From the NCBI GenBank assembly GCA_914767715.1, contig OU612069.1, positions 15,123,387-15,187,386 of the forward strand: a stretch of 64,000 nt of DNA, written 5' to 3'. Made by a program: the position numbers and the translations under genes. Positions 51,095 to 62,161 of this stretch are shown here, one piece after another (the first letter of the stretch is position 1; each line of letters begins with the position of its first letter). The notes under the pieces are model-generated. The model ran no database searches and was not told the DNA's origin. It worked only from the letters and a program-made list of their open reading frames with translations. Origin of the DNA: Membranipora membranacea (taxonomy: Eukaryota > Bryozoa > Gymnolaemata > Cheilostomatida > Membraniporidae).

Positions 51095-51277
51095 TATGTG
51101 ATGTTTGTTATATCCAACCTGTTGTAGAATATCATGTTTGTGTCTCGCACTGACAGTAAGATACACTCCGATCATAATGGTGGTTAAATGTAACAAGAAA
51201 CTGATCAAATGCAGTGAGCCTGTTTTGCCACATCTCAAAGTGTTCTCCATTTGATTGTCTCCTCTCGTTTTCTTCAT
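44428..51277 (-). CDS. Type II transmembrane collagen, 5 exons
   Basis: A predicted membrane-anchored collagen of about 412 aa. Exons in minus order: 51277-51119, 47772-47661, 46339-46094, 45790-45689, 45047-44428; all phases join. There is no signal peptide. A basic cytoplasmic start (MKKTRGDNQ) and one membrane segment (SFLLHLTTIMIGVYLTV, about residues 27-45) give type II topology. Next come a short coiled-coil (QIEAQKGELTDHCETLQKD) and a Gln/Arg/Asn-rich linker with possible basic cleavage sites (RQNRGR, SRRNTR). A CNC cysteine motif leads into PRGLPGPRGPPGPAG, and about 240 residues of Gly-X-Y run to the stop. The order resembles collagens XIII/XXIII/XXV, gliomedin and ectodysplasin, but there is no C-terminal non-collagenous or TNF/olfactomedin domain. 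The last exon alone encodes about 206 residues of triplets. The gene could be complete or could have lost a 3' exon. Confidence 0.87.
45370..45440 (+). repeat. tRNA-like T-arm fragment (weak SINE relic)
   Basis: GGTCCCGGGTTCAAGCCCCA at about 45408-45427 has a B-box (GGTTCAAGCCC) and can pair as a T-arm. No matching A box lies upstream. It is probably a SINE fragment in a collagen intron. Confidence 0.35.
47290..47640 (+). mobile_element. LINE reverse transcriptase relic in a collagen intron
   Basis: The plus strand reads GVPHGSVLGPLL at 47341-47376, the RT motif normally GVPQGS, followed by an SADDCLI version of the catalytic YADD box and ending KLKYLGVI, a conserved late-RT motif. Stops and shifts break the frame. 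It is in antisense orientation to the collagen gene, between exons 1 and 3 of it, just beyond exon 2. Confidence 0.75.
48847..49552. mobile_element. Foldback MITE with 5-bp target duplication TATAC
   Basis: The entire 706 bp folds on itself. The left end is TCACAGAGTAAGGATAAACA and the right end is the inverse, ending CTCTGTGA; shared arm blocks include AGAGGGGACA and GTGCCTGCGGTTTTT. Both sides are flanked by TATAC (48842-48846 and 49553-49557). It lies in the first intron of the collagen gene and has no ORF. Confidence 0.8.
49648..50967. mobile_element. TTAA-flanked non-autonomous element with 14-bp inverted ends
   Basis: GGTCATGCCTCGCC at 49648-49661 and its exact inverse at 50954-50967 are each bordered by TTAA (49644-49647 and 50968-50971). 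TTAA duplication is the piggyBac signature. The ends do not start with the usual CCC, so superfamily placement is tentative. The 1320-bp interior has no transposase. Confidence 0.7.
51055..51081. repeat. (TA)n microsatellite
   Basis: An uninterrupted AT dinucleotide run lies just inside the first collagen intron, about 40 bp downstream of the exon 1 donor (minus strand). Confidence 0.95.
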
Positions 51278-52029
51278 CCCGCTCTGTAATATAGATGAAT
51301 ATCTAAGGTTATTGTGCCAGTTTTGTTAGTTGAAGGGTCATTCCTATTGGATAAGAGTATATATTACCCCAGTAAATAGAATTTTGTGAGTTCATAGGGC
51401 AAATAAAATTGATAGGAAAAATAAAATGGTGGAAATTAGAATTTTAGTTTTTTTTAAAAGATAATTATTAGCAAGGATCATAGTCGATCATAGTGGTCAG
51501 GAAGAGCTAATTTGTCACTATGATCCCAATTATCAGACTTAGCAGCAAGTTGTACTGCAGTTAGGTTCACAGGCTGTTTTATTTCATATGCTCTCATGAC
51601 TTTTCAGCTTGAGATCTTTAAAACCAAACATGGCCTGGCAGGACTGAACTTCAATCTGGTGAAGGCTTGTGAACAGCCTGTAGTATCAGACAAATAAATC
51701 ATATTGGGAACAAACAAAATTGATTGGAGTTAGTTAAGCTGGTCAAATATTTAATGGATTGGCGATGCGCTGCCGGGTCATGTCTTGTCATCTTGGCTTG
51801 ATAGAAATGAGCCTATAAGCCAAATTATTTATCAGTCAGGATTATTCAGTTACATCTTGTTGGTCAGTTGTTGCATTAGAAACTTTGATACAAATGATGA
51901 GGAATACCCATAAAAAACCTCTCCCCCACTTTTTGGCTCATTATTTTCTATGCCTATCATAATAGTATGTGTTTTATGTCTAAACCTAGGAATAGGAGTT
52001 ATATCTGGGGTTCACAGATAATCCATAAT

Positions 52030-52250
52030 TATATATTATAAATATTTTACATAGTTATTCTGCTAGGGAATTAGTCCAGGGACTTTTGTCAAGAAAACAA
52101 AGATAAAAAGGATCACTTTTAAAAGAAGATGCTTATTAGGTTTATTATATTGTGAACTATCAGGGCACACAAAGGTATAGAAATACAAAGATTACAGCTA
52201 AATGAGATTATTTAATGGAGACGATAAAGAATAAAATGCAAGATTTATGA
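52030..52250 (-). mobile_element. LINE 3' UTR fragment, same family as 62680-63300
   Basis: Shared blocks with 62690-62880 in the same orientation are AGTCCAGGGA, AAGAAAACAAAGATAA, GGACACACAAAGGTA-like (here GGCACACAAAGGTATAG) and AAATGAGATTAT. Only the terminal non-coding part is present here. Confidence 0.65.
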
Positions 52251-52316
52251 AGTATCGAAATGTTTATGCACTAAAAACTATTATATCTACTAACCTGATT
52301 GATTTTTTACAGCGGC

Positions 52317-52447
52317 CAACACCAGAAGGTTTTTCCAAATGTGACTACAATAACACAACACCAACGTATCATATCATATCGTTGCTAGGGGTAACTGTGA
52401 AATTGATAGCCTACTTGTACAATATGCTTGAGAAGGATGATGGATGA
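52317..52447 (+). other. Candidate terminal exon, unrecognised
   Basis: A strong acceptor (TTTTTTACAG) is followed by an open frame starting RPTPEGFSKCDYNN and ending with a stop after about 43 codons. No family is recognised and no upstream partner exon was identified. It could be chance or a piece of an unknown plus-strand gene. Confidence 0.25.
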
Positions 52448-52866
52448 ACTATGAGCCGGGTGAATAGGTGTGTGATTACACAGCATGGGGGGGGGGGGTG
52501 CTGTGGTCCCCAAACGAGCGAACTGTCACGAGCATGGGAGGTTAATATGAATTTCATATCTTTGGGCTGTGCTAGCTTGACACGATAGTTCCGTTAACGA
52601 CTATTTATTTTTGAGCCAGGAAAACTCATCTTTCATGATACAAATTTACATTCTAGCATCCTTAATAACATTACAGCGATCAATGAGAACTCTAGAGGCA
52701 TTTAATTTTATTTTATAGCTGGGTCAATGACCATAGCTGCGATTCTACAAAATCTTTTTTCAGCATAGCGTTGATCTCAAAATTTAATGTTCCTCTAAGT
52801 GCATCATCAAGAGTAAATATGATAAACTAATATTCACATCACAGGAAAAAGCCTCTTAAACTACGG

Positions 52867-53200
52867 CTGCCACTCATGCAAATTTGTGCTCATTGAATTC
52901 TGCATAGCTCCAAGATAATTAATTGAGACTTAAATCTCATAATTGTCACCTAATGGACAAATAATTTGCACAAACTGATCTTCAAAATCAGGGCATGAAA
53001 TCTACCACCAGCTTATCACTGTACAGTGTGCACTAGTAAGACGTCAACCGATGCGGTAGATAATTAATTTCATACCCTAATTTTGACATTAGTTTCTGCA
53101 AATTATTTGCTCATTAGGTGACAATGCTGAGATTGCAGCCTCATTTTATTAGTTTTGAGCGACACAGAATTCTATAAGCACACATTTAGCTGTGTGGCAG
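52867..53200. mobile_element. MITE with CTGCC termini, copy 2
   Basis: It begins CTGCCACTCATG and ends GTGTGGCAG. The arms share GAATTCTG/CAGAATTC and the inverted pair TTGTCACCTAAT/ATTAGGTGACAA. Same family as 196-490. Confidence 0.65.
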
Positions 53201-53538
53201 CAGTGGTTCAAGTAATTTTCTAGCCTGAAATCTTTTGCATAACAAAGTCAAGAGTTCAATGACTCCCTAACTGTTCAGCAAGAAACTCAACTGTCATAAT
53301 CTGAAATAAATCACTTTTAACGATGGTTCACAAATACTGACAAACTGTGAATTTCAGTGTCATTTTTTTGTTGGAACATAACAAAGCTCAGTCACTGACA
53401 ATAGATTTGAATGTGGCTTTGCAATGCTAGCTGATTGATAAAAGCTAGCATAGAAAAAGATAGCAGGAGAAATTTATTGGTTATTATTGTTTTAGGTTTT
53501 CAATTTCTTTCATTCCAACACAATTATTCTGTCAGACT

Positions 53539-53637
53539 AATTAATGTTGGCAATTAAGAGGGGATCACTGGCAGTTGTTAGGGATCTTTGACCCTGAATA
53601 ACTCCCAGTGATCCCCTCTTAATTGCCAACATTAATT
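53539..53637. repeat. 99-bp hairpin
   Basis: Perfect 33-bp outer arms (AATTAATGTTGGCAATTAAG onward) enclose a slightly imperfect inner stem and a loop of about 7 nt. This is another foldback element, unrelated in sequence to the 32161 hairpin. Confidence 0.9.
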
Positions 53638-53949
53638 ATTCTTGTGTCAGGTTTGAGCTGGTACAGATTTTCACATTATGGGACCCATTAAGGCGTCATC
53701 ATAATTTTGCAGTGCTGTTTGCAAAAAATCGTAAACAGCCAGGTCCCCTTGTAACAAGGGCATGTGTAGCTTTTTTATTTTAGAGATAGAATGAATAACC
53801 ACTGAGTGTAACGAATCCAATGCCTCGATACTGAATTTTACTTTTGTCTAGGTTAAAAGAGAATTTCTGTCTTGTCCCATTTCCTTTATGAAAACCTATG
53901 CAGACTACTGATACTGAACAAATCTCCAAAGGCTAGTTCACAACTGCAG

Positions 53950-54081
53950 GTAGAAACTGTTGTTTTTATTCGTACGGAAGGCGATGTCACCTTGTTTGCC
54001 AGAAATCACAAAAAAAAGAGAAAGAAAAGAGATTTTCTTCGAGGTTCATCAGTAGCTGGGCAGCTTTCCAGTGGAATATGA
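53950..54081 (+). other. Candidate terminal exon encoding a basic tail, unrecognised
   Basis: The acceptor CAACTGCAG precedes a 43-codon frame with VETVVFIRTEGDVTLFARN and then KKKRKKR, which looks like a nuclear localisation signal, ending in TGA. Composition is protein-like, but no family is recognised and no joined exon was found. Confidence 0.3.
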
Positions 54082-55091
54082 TGATATTTGGAGCGGTCAT
54101 TGACATTACCTCAATGTATTATAATAGAACGGAGAACTGAATGGTGTGTTCATACATCATTGTCCTGTAGTTGTCAGGTTGTTGTGCATTAGCTGCCAGA
54201 CTGGCAGAATAAAGTTGATCCAATTGAAAGTAACAAAATATCAAGAATTATGGCATTGTTGAGTTTTGCAAAGCTTGTGACACCCTTGCTACACAAGTCA
54301 TCCGATTGTTGGCTGCGATTCTTAGGTGTTCGCTGTCATACCAGTGCATAGTCTGGAAATCTCCAATGGAAGGATGAATGAAAGAATTATAGTGCTTTTT
54401 TGATTGATTCGATTGATAAATTTGCCTCATGCTTCTTCTATGGTACTTTTATATAAAAGTTATTGTGGCTGCTACAAAGGCCATATCAGACAATTCTTCT
54501 GAGAGATGTGCTCAATTGAGGTGCGCAATTGGGGTTGCTCAATAAACGTGACAGCTAGAGGTTAAATTGATTTACTTGTACCATTAGGAAGCACTAGCAT
54601 CCTGGCACAAATCATGTTTTTAAGTCTTTGGGCCAGACAGTTGGCTCACTCACAGTCCCCTTCTTGCCAATCCCGCTCCACAGGTCCATGCATACATGAT
54701 AAGTGTGTTGATTTCACAACCATTCTCATACCCAAGATATCTGGATGCTGGCATCAAAGCAATCACAGTTCATTAGAGGTATTTATGTATGGTTTATGGC
54801 AGATGTCACGTGTCACAGTATAAGTCCAAGTCCAGTGTTACAGTTTGCCAACCCCTCCACTGTTGTTGGAAGTGGTAAAGTCTTCCAGCTCTTTGAATTA
54901 CTGAATAAATACCTGGGTAGGCTATTTCTTTCATCATTTCATGGAATCAAAATTGTAAAATCTTCACTTTGATTGCAGCGCAGTTAAATTAAGAACAATA
55001 CTTTTTATACTATTTTAAAATTCCTTGGTTTTTCAAATTAAGTTCACATCTTGCAAATACTTGAAGTAACTTTCTCTCCAGTCCTTGGTGA

Positions 55092-55369
55092 TTAAGCTTC
55101 AGCCACGGAAACCCTCTCCATAGTATGTCTGCCTGATGAGGTGCCTGAGCCAGTGTAATACCCTGGTGGTGACCGTTTGGCTGTAGCTGAGAATACAGTT
55201 CCAGCTACAGCTCTACTCAATTCTTAAGATGGGAGGGGCTGGTTTATATTCCACCTGATCAGTGCGTGTGATAAGAGCTAATGCTGTTATTTATGCTTAG
55301 AAACTGCACAAATGAACTGGCGAAAACCATTTACCCAGTACCAAGAGGAACTCCAAAACAACGATGCAG
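55092..55369 (-). other. Candidate last two exons of a minus-strand gene (or a repeat)
   Basis: A 35-nt candidate exon at 55369-55335 (LHRCFGVPLGT) joins in phase to 55212-55092 (AVAGTVFSATAKRSPPGYY, ending SVAEA and a stop). Gly/Ala-rich and then basic, it resembles the end of a membrane protein. A second minus frame is open over the same bases, and the sequence could instead be part of a dispersed repeat. Confidence 0.25.
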
Positions 55370-55484
55370 CTGCAACATTAAAAACATGAAGAAATTGTTT
55401 GTAAAGATAAATATCGTTTGATATGTAGTTGAAAGAAAATGCTAATAATTTTGTATTTGTGTCTCTTCCTTGCAAGATGATATT

Positions 55485-55800
55485 ATAATGGTTCAATCGG
55501 TCAGGCATGGGTCTTTCAATTGAGATGTCCCTTGTTCGATTCCAGGCGGATCACGATGGTGCCAGGAAGAGCATCCGACATCAAATGCTCCTGCGCCCCA
55601 TTAGGATCAGTCCGTAGACGGAAACAAAAAACCAAGCATTCACCAAGGTTTCTCACACAGTATCACAGGGTATCGAGACTATAAATAGCCGTCAGTTTGT
55701 CTCATGAAAAAAACATCCTTCCTGACGCATCTTAATCCCCGAGGGGTCATTTGTAATGGCTTGTGCCACACGTCGTGGTGTCTTAATCTTTTGTCTGATC
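55485..55800 (+). mobile_element. tRNA-derived SINE
   Basis: The head has an A-box-like AATCGGTCAGGCATGGG and a B box in TTGTTCGATTCCAGG. The body has GGTGCCAGGAAGAGCATCC, a block seen in several animal SINE families, and continues through CTGCGCCCCATTAGGATCAG to about 55800. It has no coding capacity. Confidence 0.6.
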
Positions 55801-57321
55801 GATTATAGTAAATATATCTGGATGATTGATAGATAAATAATAGCTACTTATCTTCTGATAGCAATTGATTTTTATTTTATTGATTGCTTTGTATGTAAGA
55901 GACAGGGTTTTAGTTCAATGAGTTGCGACACAGGAGCTACGATCATTGTAATAAATATTTATATCTTTGATTTGACAGTGGATTGCATCTGTTTGGATGT
56001 GTTACCAAATATTAAGCAAGTCACACTGATAGTTATATGCCTTTCGCCTTTCTCTAATTCCCCGATCCAAGATTGTTTGCTGCACTTTCTAAATTATGGA
56101 TTGTGGTTTTCAATTCAGCTGATCTCCTTACACCAGAAGAGGCCATCATTATCGTTTTCTTGATAGGTATTTTATGCAAGCATTTGTTTGATCACTTGCT
56201 GTCCAGAATTAAAGAATCCAAGGATATCCAAGCCTATGGTTTCCATTGTGCTAGGACGATACAATGAAAGGATCTTTCCTGATGGGAGTAGTATTTTATG
56301 TAAACTGAAAACAAGCACCAGTATTTTCATAAATACATATATTAGATATCAGCGCCAAATGGATATATTACCAGTTTTATCTGTCAAGTGTTGGTAATTT
56401 ATTGACATAAAAGACTTAATTGGAGGTAACTTGTGCCAATCAGCACCAACGACACTCAGTCTGATCACACCCTGATACGATGCTGCTAACACCCATTTAA
56501 GTAAATAATGCCCCCATATATGTCACTGAAGTAGTGGAGCAGCGTATGATGAAAATTATGCGTCGGTCTATTGTAATATAATCCTAAGCTTTTGCTCTTT
56601 TAATCTTTCCAATAGAGATGTAAAATCATGTGGTGTGGTGTGGTGTGGTTGAGCCTTTCCTCATGATTATACTAAGCTGTTTAATCATTAAGGATTATCC
56701 TAAATAATTAAGATGATCCTCAACATTGTAATTATTGTGTTTTATTAGATATGTTAGTTTGATGTGTACTTATTATATTCATATAATAGATTAAACTGTG
56801 AAACATTCCGATTCCAATAATTAGCAATCTTCGGTTGGTGACAATCCTTTTCTCAGAATGTATGATTTGAATGTTTACCTATTATCTATAATGATGAATT
56901 ACCATGTTTTTAATTCTACAACCCAGTGCCTCTGCGACATCAATTCAACGCTGCAGTTCAACAATCAGATGCCAAGTGCTAGCATGTTTTTGAGAGCTTA
57001 TTGAGAATGAAGGGATTAAATGTATAAGAACCAGCTGTTTTTATGCATGTGAAAATCGCATGTGCATCATGCGGAGGGGGGCATGTACTCCGGAGTCCGG
57101 TTATGGCCATACTGTTTCTTATACTTGTTACTCAGAAACAAAATCGCACAAGTGCATAATAAGTTGATCCAATTAGGAATGACCTTGTGCAGCTGAATAC
57201 TCATATTATACTACGCCACAGCGATATAGAATGATGCAATGAATTTCCATATTGGTGATGTTGTGGCTTTGAGGCGTACTAATAACTACGGCAACACTTT
57301 ATGTTTACTTTTTACTTGTAG

Positions 57322-57533
57322 CAGTGATAGAGTCATCGGCGAAAACACATATCAGCACAGGCGGATGTAATACTGTAGTGTCTCGTAAGGATAGCACTAC
57401 TCCGCTCTCAGCGGGTGATGTCAGAACTACAGCTAGCACTCCAGCCATTTCAATCACTTCGACCATCTCACCTAATACAAACGTACAATCGGTCGGGACT
57501 TCGACACCATGGACCCTTGAACATGTTGAATAA
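57322..57533 (+). other. Candidate terminal exon encoding a Ser/Thr-rich tail
   Basis: A good acceptor (TTTTTACTTGTAG) is followed by about 70 open codons rich in Ser and Thr (TTASTPAISITSTISPNT) ending LEHVE and TAA. The reverse strand is also open, so strand is uncertain. No domain, and no partner exon found. Confidence 0.3.
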
Positions 57534-57774
57534 GCATTTTGACCCTATATGTAAAGCTAAAACTGCGGTGAAAGAAGTTATGCAAAAATTGTGGCTAGGG
57601 GTAGCCGGCAAACTCTTTGGTTGAGACAACCAAATTGAATGATGAGACTTTCGATATTAAAATATTTCCATGTCAATGCAGCATCCCGCCTCAGACTTGT
57701 CTTGCCGTAAAATAGGCGAAATCTAATTCATAGAAAATCTGAATGAATGAAAAAGCCAGATCCATGCCATGTCC

Positions 57775-58080
57775 GGTATATAGAAGCATATTTCAACACA
57801 AAAAAATGAAAAACAAAATATGGAATTAGATTTTCGTTTTTGTTTTGCAGAATCAAAAATGAAAAACAAAAATCAATTCATTTTTCAATTTTTGTTTTTT
57901 GTGATTCAAAATTGAAATATGAAAATAGGATTCATATCAATATTTCGGTTTTCGTCAATAAGAAAATCAAAAAACCAAAGTTGACTCAATTTTCGTAATT
58001 TGGTTTGTTGTTTTGGAACAGAAAACAAAAAAACGAAATGTTTTTTGTTTTTCAGCATCCGTGGGCAAAATTGAAAATCA
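57775..58080. repeat. Low-complexity A/T-rich inverted repeats
   Basis: Alternating AAAAATGAAAAACAAAA and its inverses (TTTTTGTTTTTTGTGATTC and similar) form several imperfect stems. No other content is seen from 57534 to about 59080, apart from a hydrophobic minus frame at 58548-58757 that I cannot support as a gene. Confidence 0.6.
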
Positions 58081-59089
58081 AACGATACTAAGTCCCCTTA
58101 TACTGTGATACTGATACACCTCCTTGATTACCTGATTGGGCTTCCAGGCGCTATACAGAGATCAAGTAGGTGCTCATAATTAAAATCAGTCACCTAAGTT
58201 GAATAACAAAAATATCAAGCGCACCTGAACACATTCATAAATAGTGATTGTGTCGTACTAACATCTAAAGATAATATTGACTTTGTGGTGCACGAGCATT
58301 GTCTCAAAACTCATCAAGAGTTTTACTGTTAGAACAAGACAGGGGTCTTAGCAGGTTATCGGCAGGAACCTTTCTTAAACAGCTTGAAGGCAACTTCTAG
58401 TGAAGCTAAGAAAAGGTCAGGCTCAATAACAACCCCTTAGTAAATTACTTTGTGGAGTAGTGGGAACCAGCTGTTCGTCACTAGAAATTAATAAGTTAAA
58501 TACCTCGTACTCGCCAGAGTGCTAGTATTACCAATGGGAACCACGTTTTAATAGATTTGAGCGATTGTGTCTTTCTTCAGTACATGAAAGAGGAGGTAAC
58601 TCCAAATTAGAACTACAAATAAATTACACAACAATAAAGTGATATTTAGAAGTGTCCCGAGTGCAAGATTTAAAACCATTACTAGAACCATAGTTAGAAC
58701 CAAATTTGAAAGTAGGACGGTTATAGAACAACCATACATACTAATAGTACACAGCATATACTTTAGTATAGGATAGTACCAATTCCATTCTTCACAGCAT
58801 ATACTCTCTTAAAGTATATGCAGGACGACAATTTCCGTTCCTCACTGAAGATGCAATCAAATGGCCTGCTTTAATATTCTGTATAACTTCACAATCAGTG
58901 CTAACAATTAAACTCAGGTGGCCTTGTACTAAATTGTTCTCTGTTGATAGCTAAGGGGACAATCCTAGACAAGAAAACTTTACCATGAATGTTGCCAGTG
59001 GTATGCAGTAAGCAAAGCAAATGCAAGCTTTTGCTCAAAAAAGCGATTTTTTAGAGGGATAATTATAAGTTGTCTTCTTTTTGTCAGGA

Positions 59090-60246
59090 AGGGGAGAGGT
59101 ATACACCCGAGGGAGCTGGGGGCTGGAACAATCAACAATGAAAGCTCCCCCAGTGGGACTTGAACCCAAAACTCCTGCAGCACTAATCGCCTGGCAGTGA
59201 ATAGCAAGCGCGCTAACCGATTGCGCCATCTCACCATCCCCAAAAAAATATGGGTCGATGGCGCTAATTAGATAGCCCGCTATTCACTACTCGGAGTTGT
59301 GTTCTCTCATCCCACAGCACATTCCAATCCACCATTGCCACCCTATGAAACACAGCGTACGTGTTAGGGTTATTGGACTTACATGTCCCATTGCTGGGAC
59401 CCCTTGTAGTAGGTTTAGCTGTCTTTCCAGCTTGTCAGCATGTCTTTCCAGGCTGTCACATGTCTTTCCATGAGTCAGTCAGTAGACAAGTACACAGGAG
59501 AGGTATACACCCGAGGGTGCTGGGGGCTGGAACAATCAACAATGAAAGCTCCCCCAGTGGGACTCATACCCACAACTCCTGCGGCACTAATCGCCTGGCA
59601 GTGAATAGCAAGCGCGCTAACCGATTGCGCCATCTCACCATCCCCAAAGAAGAATGGGTCGATGGCGCTAATTAGATAGCCCGCTATTCACTACTCGGAG
59701 TTGTGTTCTCTCATCCCACAGCACATTTCCAATCCACCATTGCCACCCTATGAAACACAGCGTACGTGTAAGGGTTATTGGACTTACATGGCCCATTGCT
59801 GGGACCCCTTGTAGTAGGTTTAGCTGTCTTTCCAGCTTGTCAGCATGTCTTTCCATGCTGTCACATGTCTTTCCATGAGTCAGTCAGTAGACAAGTACAC
59901 AGGAGAGGTATACACCCGAGGGTGCTGGGGGCTGGAACAATCAACAATGAAAGCTCCCCCAGTGGGACTCGAACCCACAACTCCTGCGGCACTAATCGCC
60001 TGGCAGTGAATAGCAAGCGCGCTAACCGATTGCGCCATCTCACCATCCCCAAAAAAGAATGGGTCGATGGCGCTAATTAGATAGCCCGCTATTCACTACT
60101 CGGAGTTGTTTTCTCTCATCCCACAGCACATTCCAATCCACCATTGCCACCCTATGAAACACAGCGTACGTGTTAGGGTTATTGGACTTACATGGCCCAT
60201 TGCTGGGACCCCTTGTAGTAGGTTTAGCTGTCTTTCCAGCTTGGCA
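59090..60246 (-). repeat. Tandem array, about 2.9 copies of a 405-bp tRNA-derived unit
   Basis: GAGAGGTATACACCCGAGGG recurs at 59094, 59498 and 59903 (spacing 404 and 405 bp), and the units are more than 95% alike by eye. On the minus strand each has an A box (TGGCGCAATCGG) and a B box (GGTTCAAGTCC or GGTTCGAGTCC) about 50 nt apart, as in a tRNA. The would-be acceptor 5' side does not pair with the 3' GGGGGAGC, so these are SINE-like rather than true tRNA genes. Each unit also has an internal TGTCTTTCCA sub-repeat. Confidence 0.85.
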
Positions 60247-60278
60247 AAGTAAAGACAATTTCTTATATCAGAATATTC

Positions 60279-62161
60279 TTAGTTGACAACTGTTATATTC
60301 CTATTGGCTGGGGGATGAAAGCTTTCAGAGTTGAAGTCATTTGCATCCGGCTTGCTAGTGCATTGATCTTTCTGAATTTGGGACTGGTATCCAGTAAACA
60401 AATTGCTAGTTTTATGTAGAATCATGTCAAGTGGATGTAACTTTATACCTGCGCAGAAATCGACTCTCCAGTTTCTCATCAGGGCTGAAGTACTAGCAGA
60501 TAGTCTTGATCTCTTTGATGGCTGGTTTGGGCGAGAAGAAATGTAAACATCTATGCCTTTCAGCTCCGGTTTAGGGTAGTAAGAATGCTTGTTGGTATAA
60601 TTATGATAGGATGATACTGTTAAGCGTTTTAAGCTTTCGTTCATGACATCATTTAGCTGTTCGCAGTATTGTAACAGAGTCGGCATTTGGTACCTTGATC
60701 TCATTGTGCTGAAATGGTGTTCACATGGCAGAGAGAGTAGAGCGTTATAATGGAGTGGATAGTTATCGTTCACTGATGTTATTTATTGTATAAGGTTGTT
60801 TATGTTATTAGACAACTCGTTGCACATTTTCATAGTAATATAAGGGAGGCTGCCATGCGGTTCATTTGGTTTCAGAGAAGGGTTGTTATGAATATCACGT
60901 ACATCAGAAAGCATGCTGTTGTACATAGTGACAACTGACTGAAGAGTGGAGATAATATTATTATTACTTAACATCTCTCTGTATCCTAGTTTTCCACTAT
61001 GTATGCTGAAAACTTGAAACAGTTTGTCAATAGAAGCATGGTATTTCAGCAGACTGCTCACACTAGAGATAAGCCTTACACTTAGTGAGGCAATGTCAGC
61101 CACCGTCGAAGTGTTTTCGTGATGAATATTGGTCCACATTGTGCATGTAATCTCTAGCTGCATGTTTCTGGTCTGTCATTGAAATAGAAGCTTCCGTACC
61201 AGAAATACATGTCATGTCAGCAGTATATTTGAAGACACCGTTCATATCAGTGAAATACACTTCGTTGTCCTTACAGCATACTCCATAGATTCTCGACTCT
61301 TGGTTGTTTACCTGTAGTTTTGACACACTGTACGATTGTGAGTCAATTTTGTACAATCTGCCCCCTCAGCAGCACTCGCGATGTATATGTGACTGTAAGT
61401 GCCTTAATTGCTGCAGATAAAAGAAGATCCTCCTGAGTGTCTTTAGAAATTCCTCTCTTTGAGAAATATGGAAATAAGGCCCTTGACTATGTCTGACCAT
61501 GTCTTGATTTGGATAAAAGTCCAAAAATTGGCAGGCCCCTATCAGTATTGTCTAAAATCTTCAATTGCAGCATCGCATTTCAAAGTGAATGTGGATTTAT
61601 AAACAGTTGACTCGTAAGCAATCAAACTCAACAGTTATGTAAAAAGCAAGGAAACGAAAAAAAGAGGGAATTATTGCAGCGAGTTTATTTCTCAAGTATG
61701 CATTGGGTACAAACTCAAATCCGAGTTGCTAGCAGAGAACAAATAGATCACCCTCATCCTCACAGCCTGCCAACACATAGATAATTTGAACGCATTTTAA
61801 AGGTGGTACTTCTCTGAGAACTATGCTGAACAGATTACGACTCTTAGCTGAGTAGGCTAATTAACTTACAATACACAGCAAAATCAGGATCTCCCGAGAA
61901 CATTGCCTCTTTAATCGCTGTGTAGGTCTCTTCGTTTGGGATTTTGTATGTCACGCTCTTTCTTTTATCTTTTATGGCTAATGTTTATAAGTACCTTCCG
62001 ATCTCCATATGTTTCGTGAGGTCACTGACCATACTTTTGAGGTGCTCATTCAAATTCTTTACGTTCTGATAGCATTGATGACTAGGGTCCGAAGCAATCA
62101 GTGACACACATTGAAATACCACTGTTTTCTCTGCAGACAATATACCAATATAAACATCCAT
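60279..62161 (-). pseudogene. Decayed gene of an unrecognised metazoan family
   Basis: Minus-strand coding blocks appear in order. 62161-61880 has TVVFQCVSLIASDPSHQCY, then SVTYKIPNEETYTAIKEAMF, with an in-frame TAA at 61987-61985. 61395-61096 has IYIASAAEG and then ESRIYGVCCKDNEVYFTDM, which resembles a beta-propeller (NHL-like) strand, with a frame change near 61360. 61163-60279 is entered by a second frame change and carries an in-frame TAA at 60785-60783; it continues with EHHFSTMRSRYQMPTLLQY, HSYYPKPELKG and NWRVDFCAGIKL. Flanking residues stay conserved-looking across each lesion, so this is decay rather than wrong frame choice. An intron probably lies between 61870 and 61395 (GTAAGT donor, TTACAG acceptor). 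I do not recognise the family; its C-terminal block may be transposon-related. Confidence 0.55.

Noticed and set aside
58548-58757. Hydrophobic 69-codon minus frame, possible membrane protein
   Set aside because: AT-rich DNA gives such frames by chance; no splice sites or neighbours support it.
59150-60035. Three tRNA genes in tandem
   Set aside because: A and B boxes are present, but the acceptor 5' strand does not pair with the 3' strand; treated as SINE-derived units.
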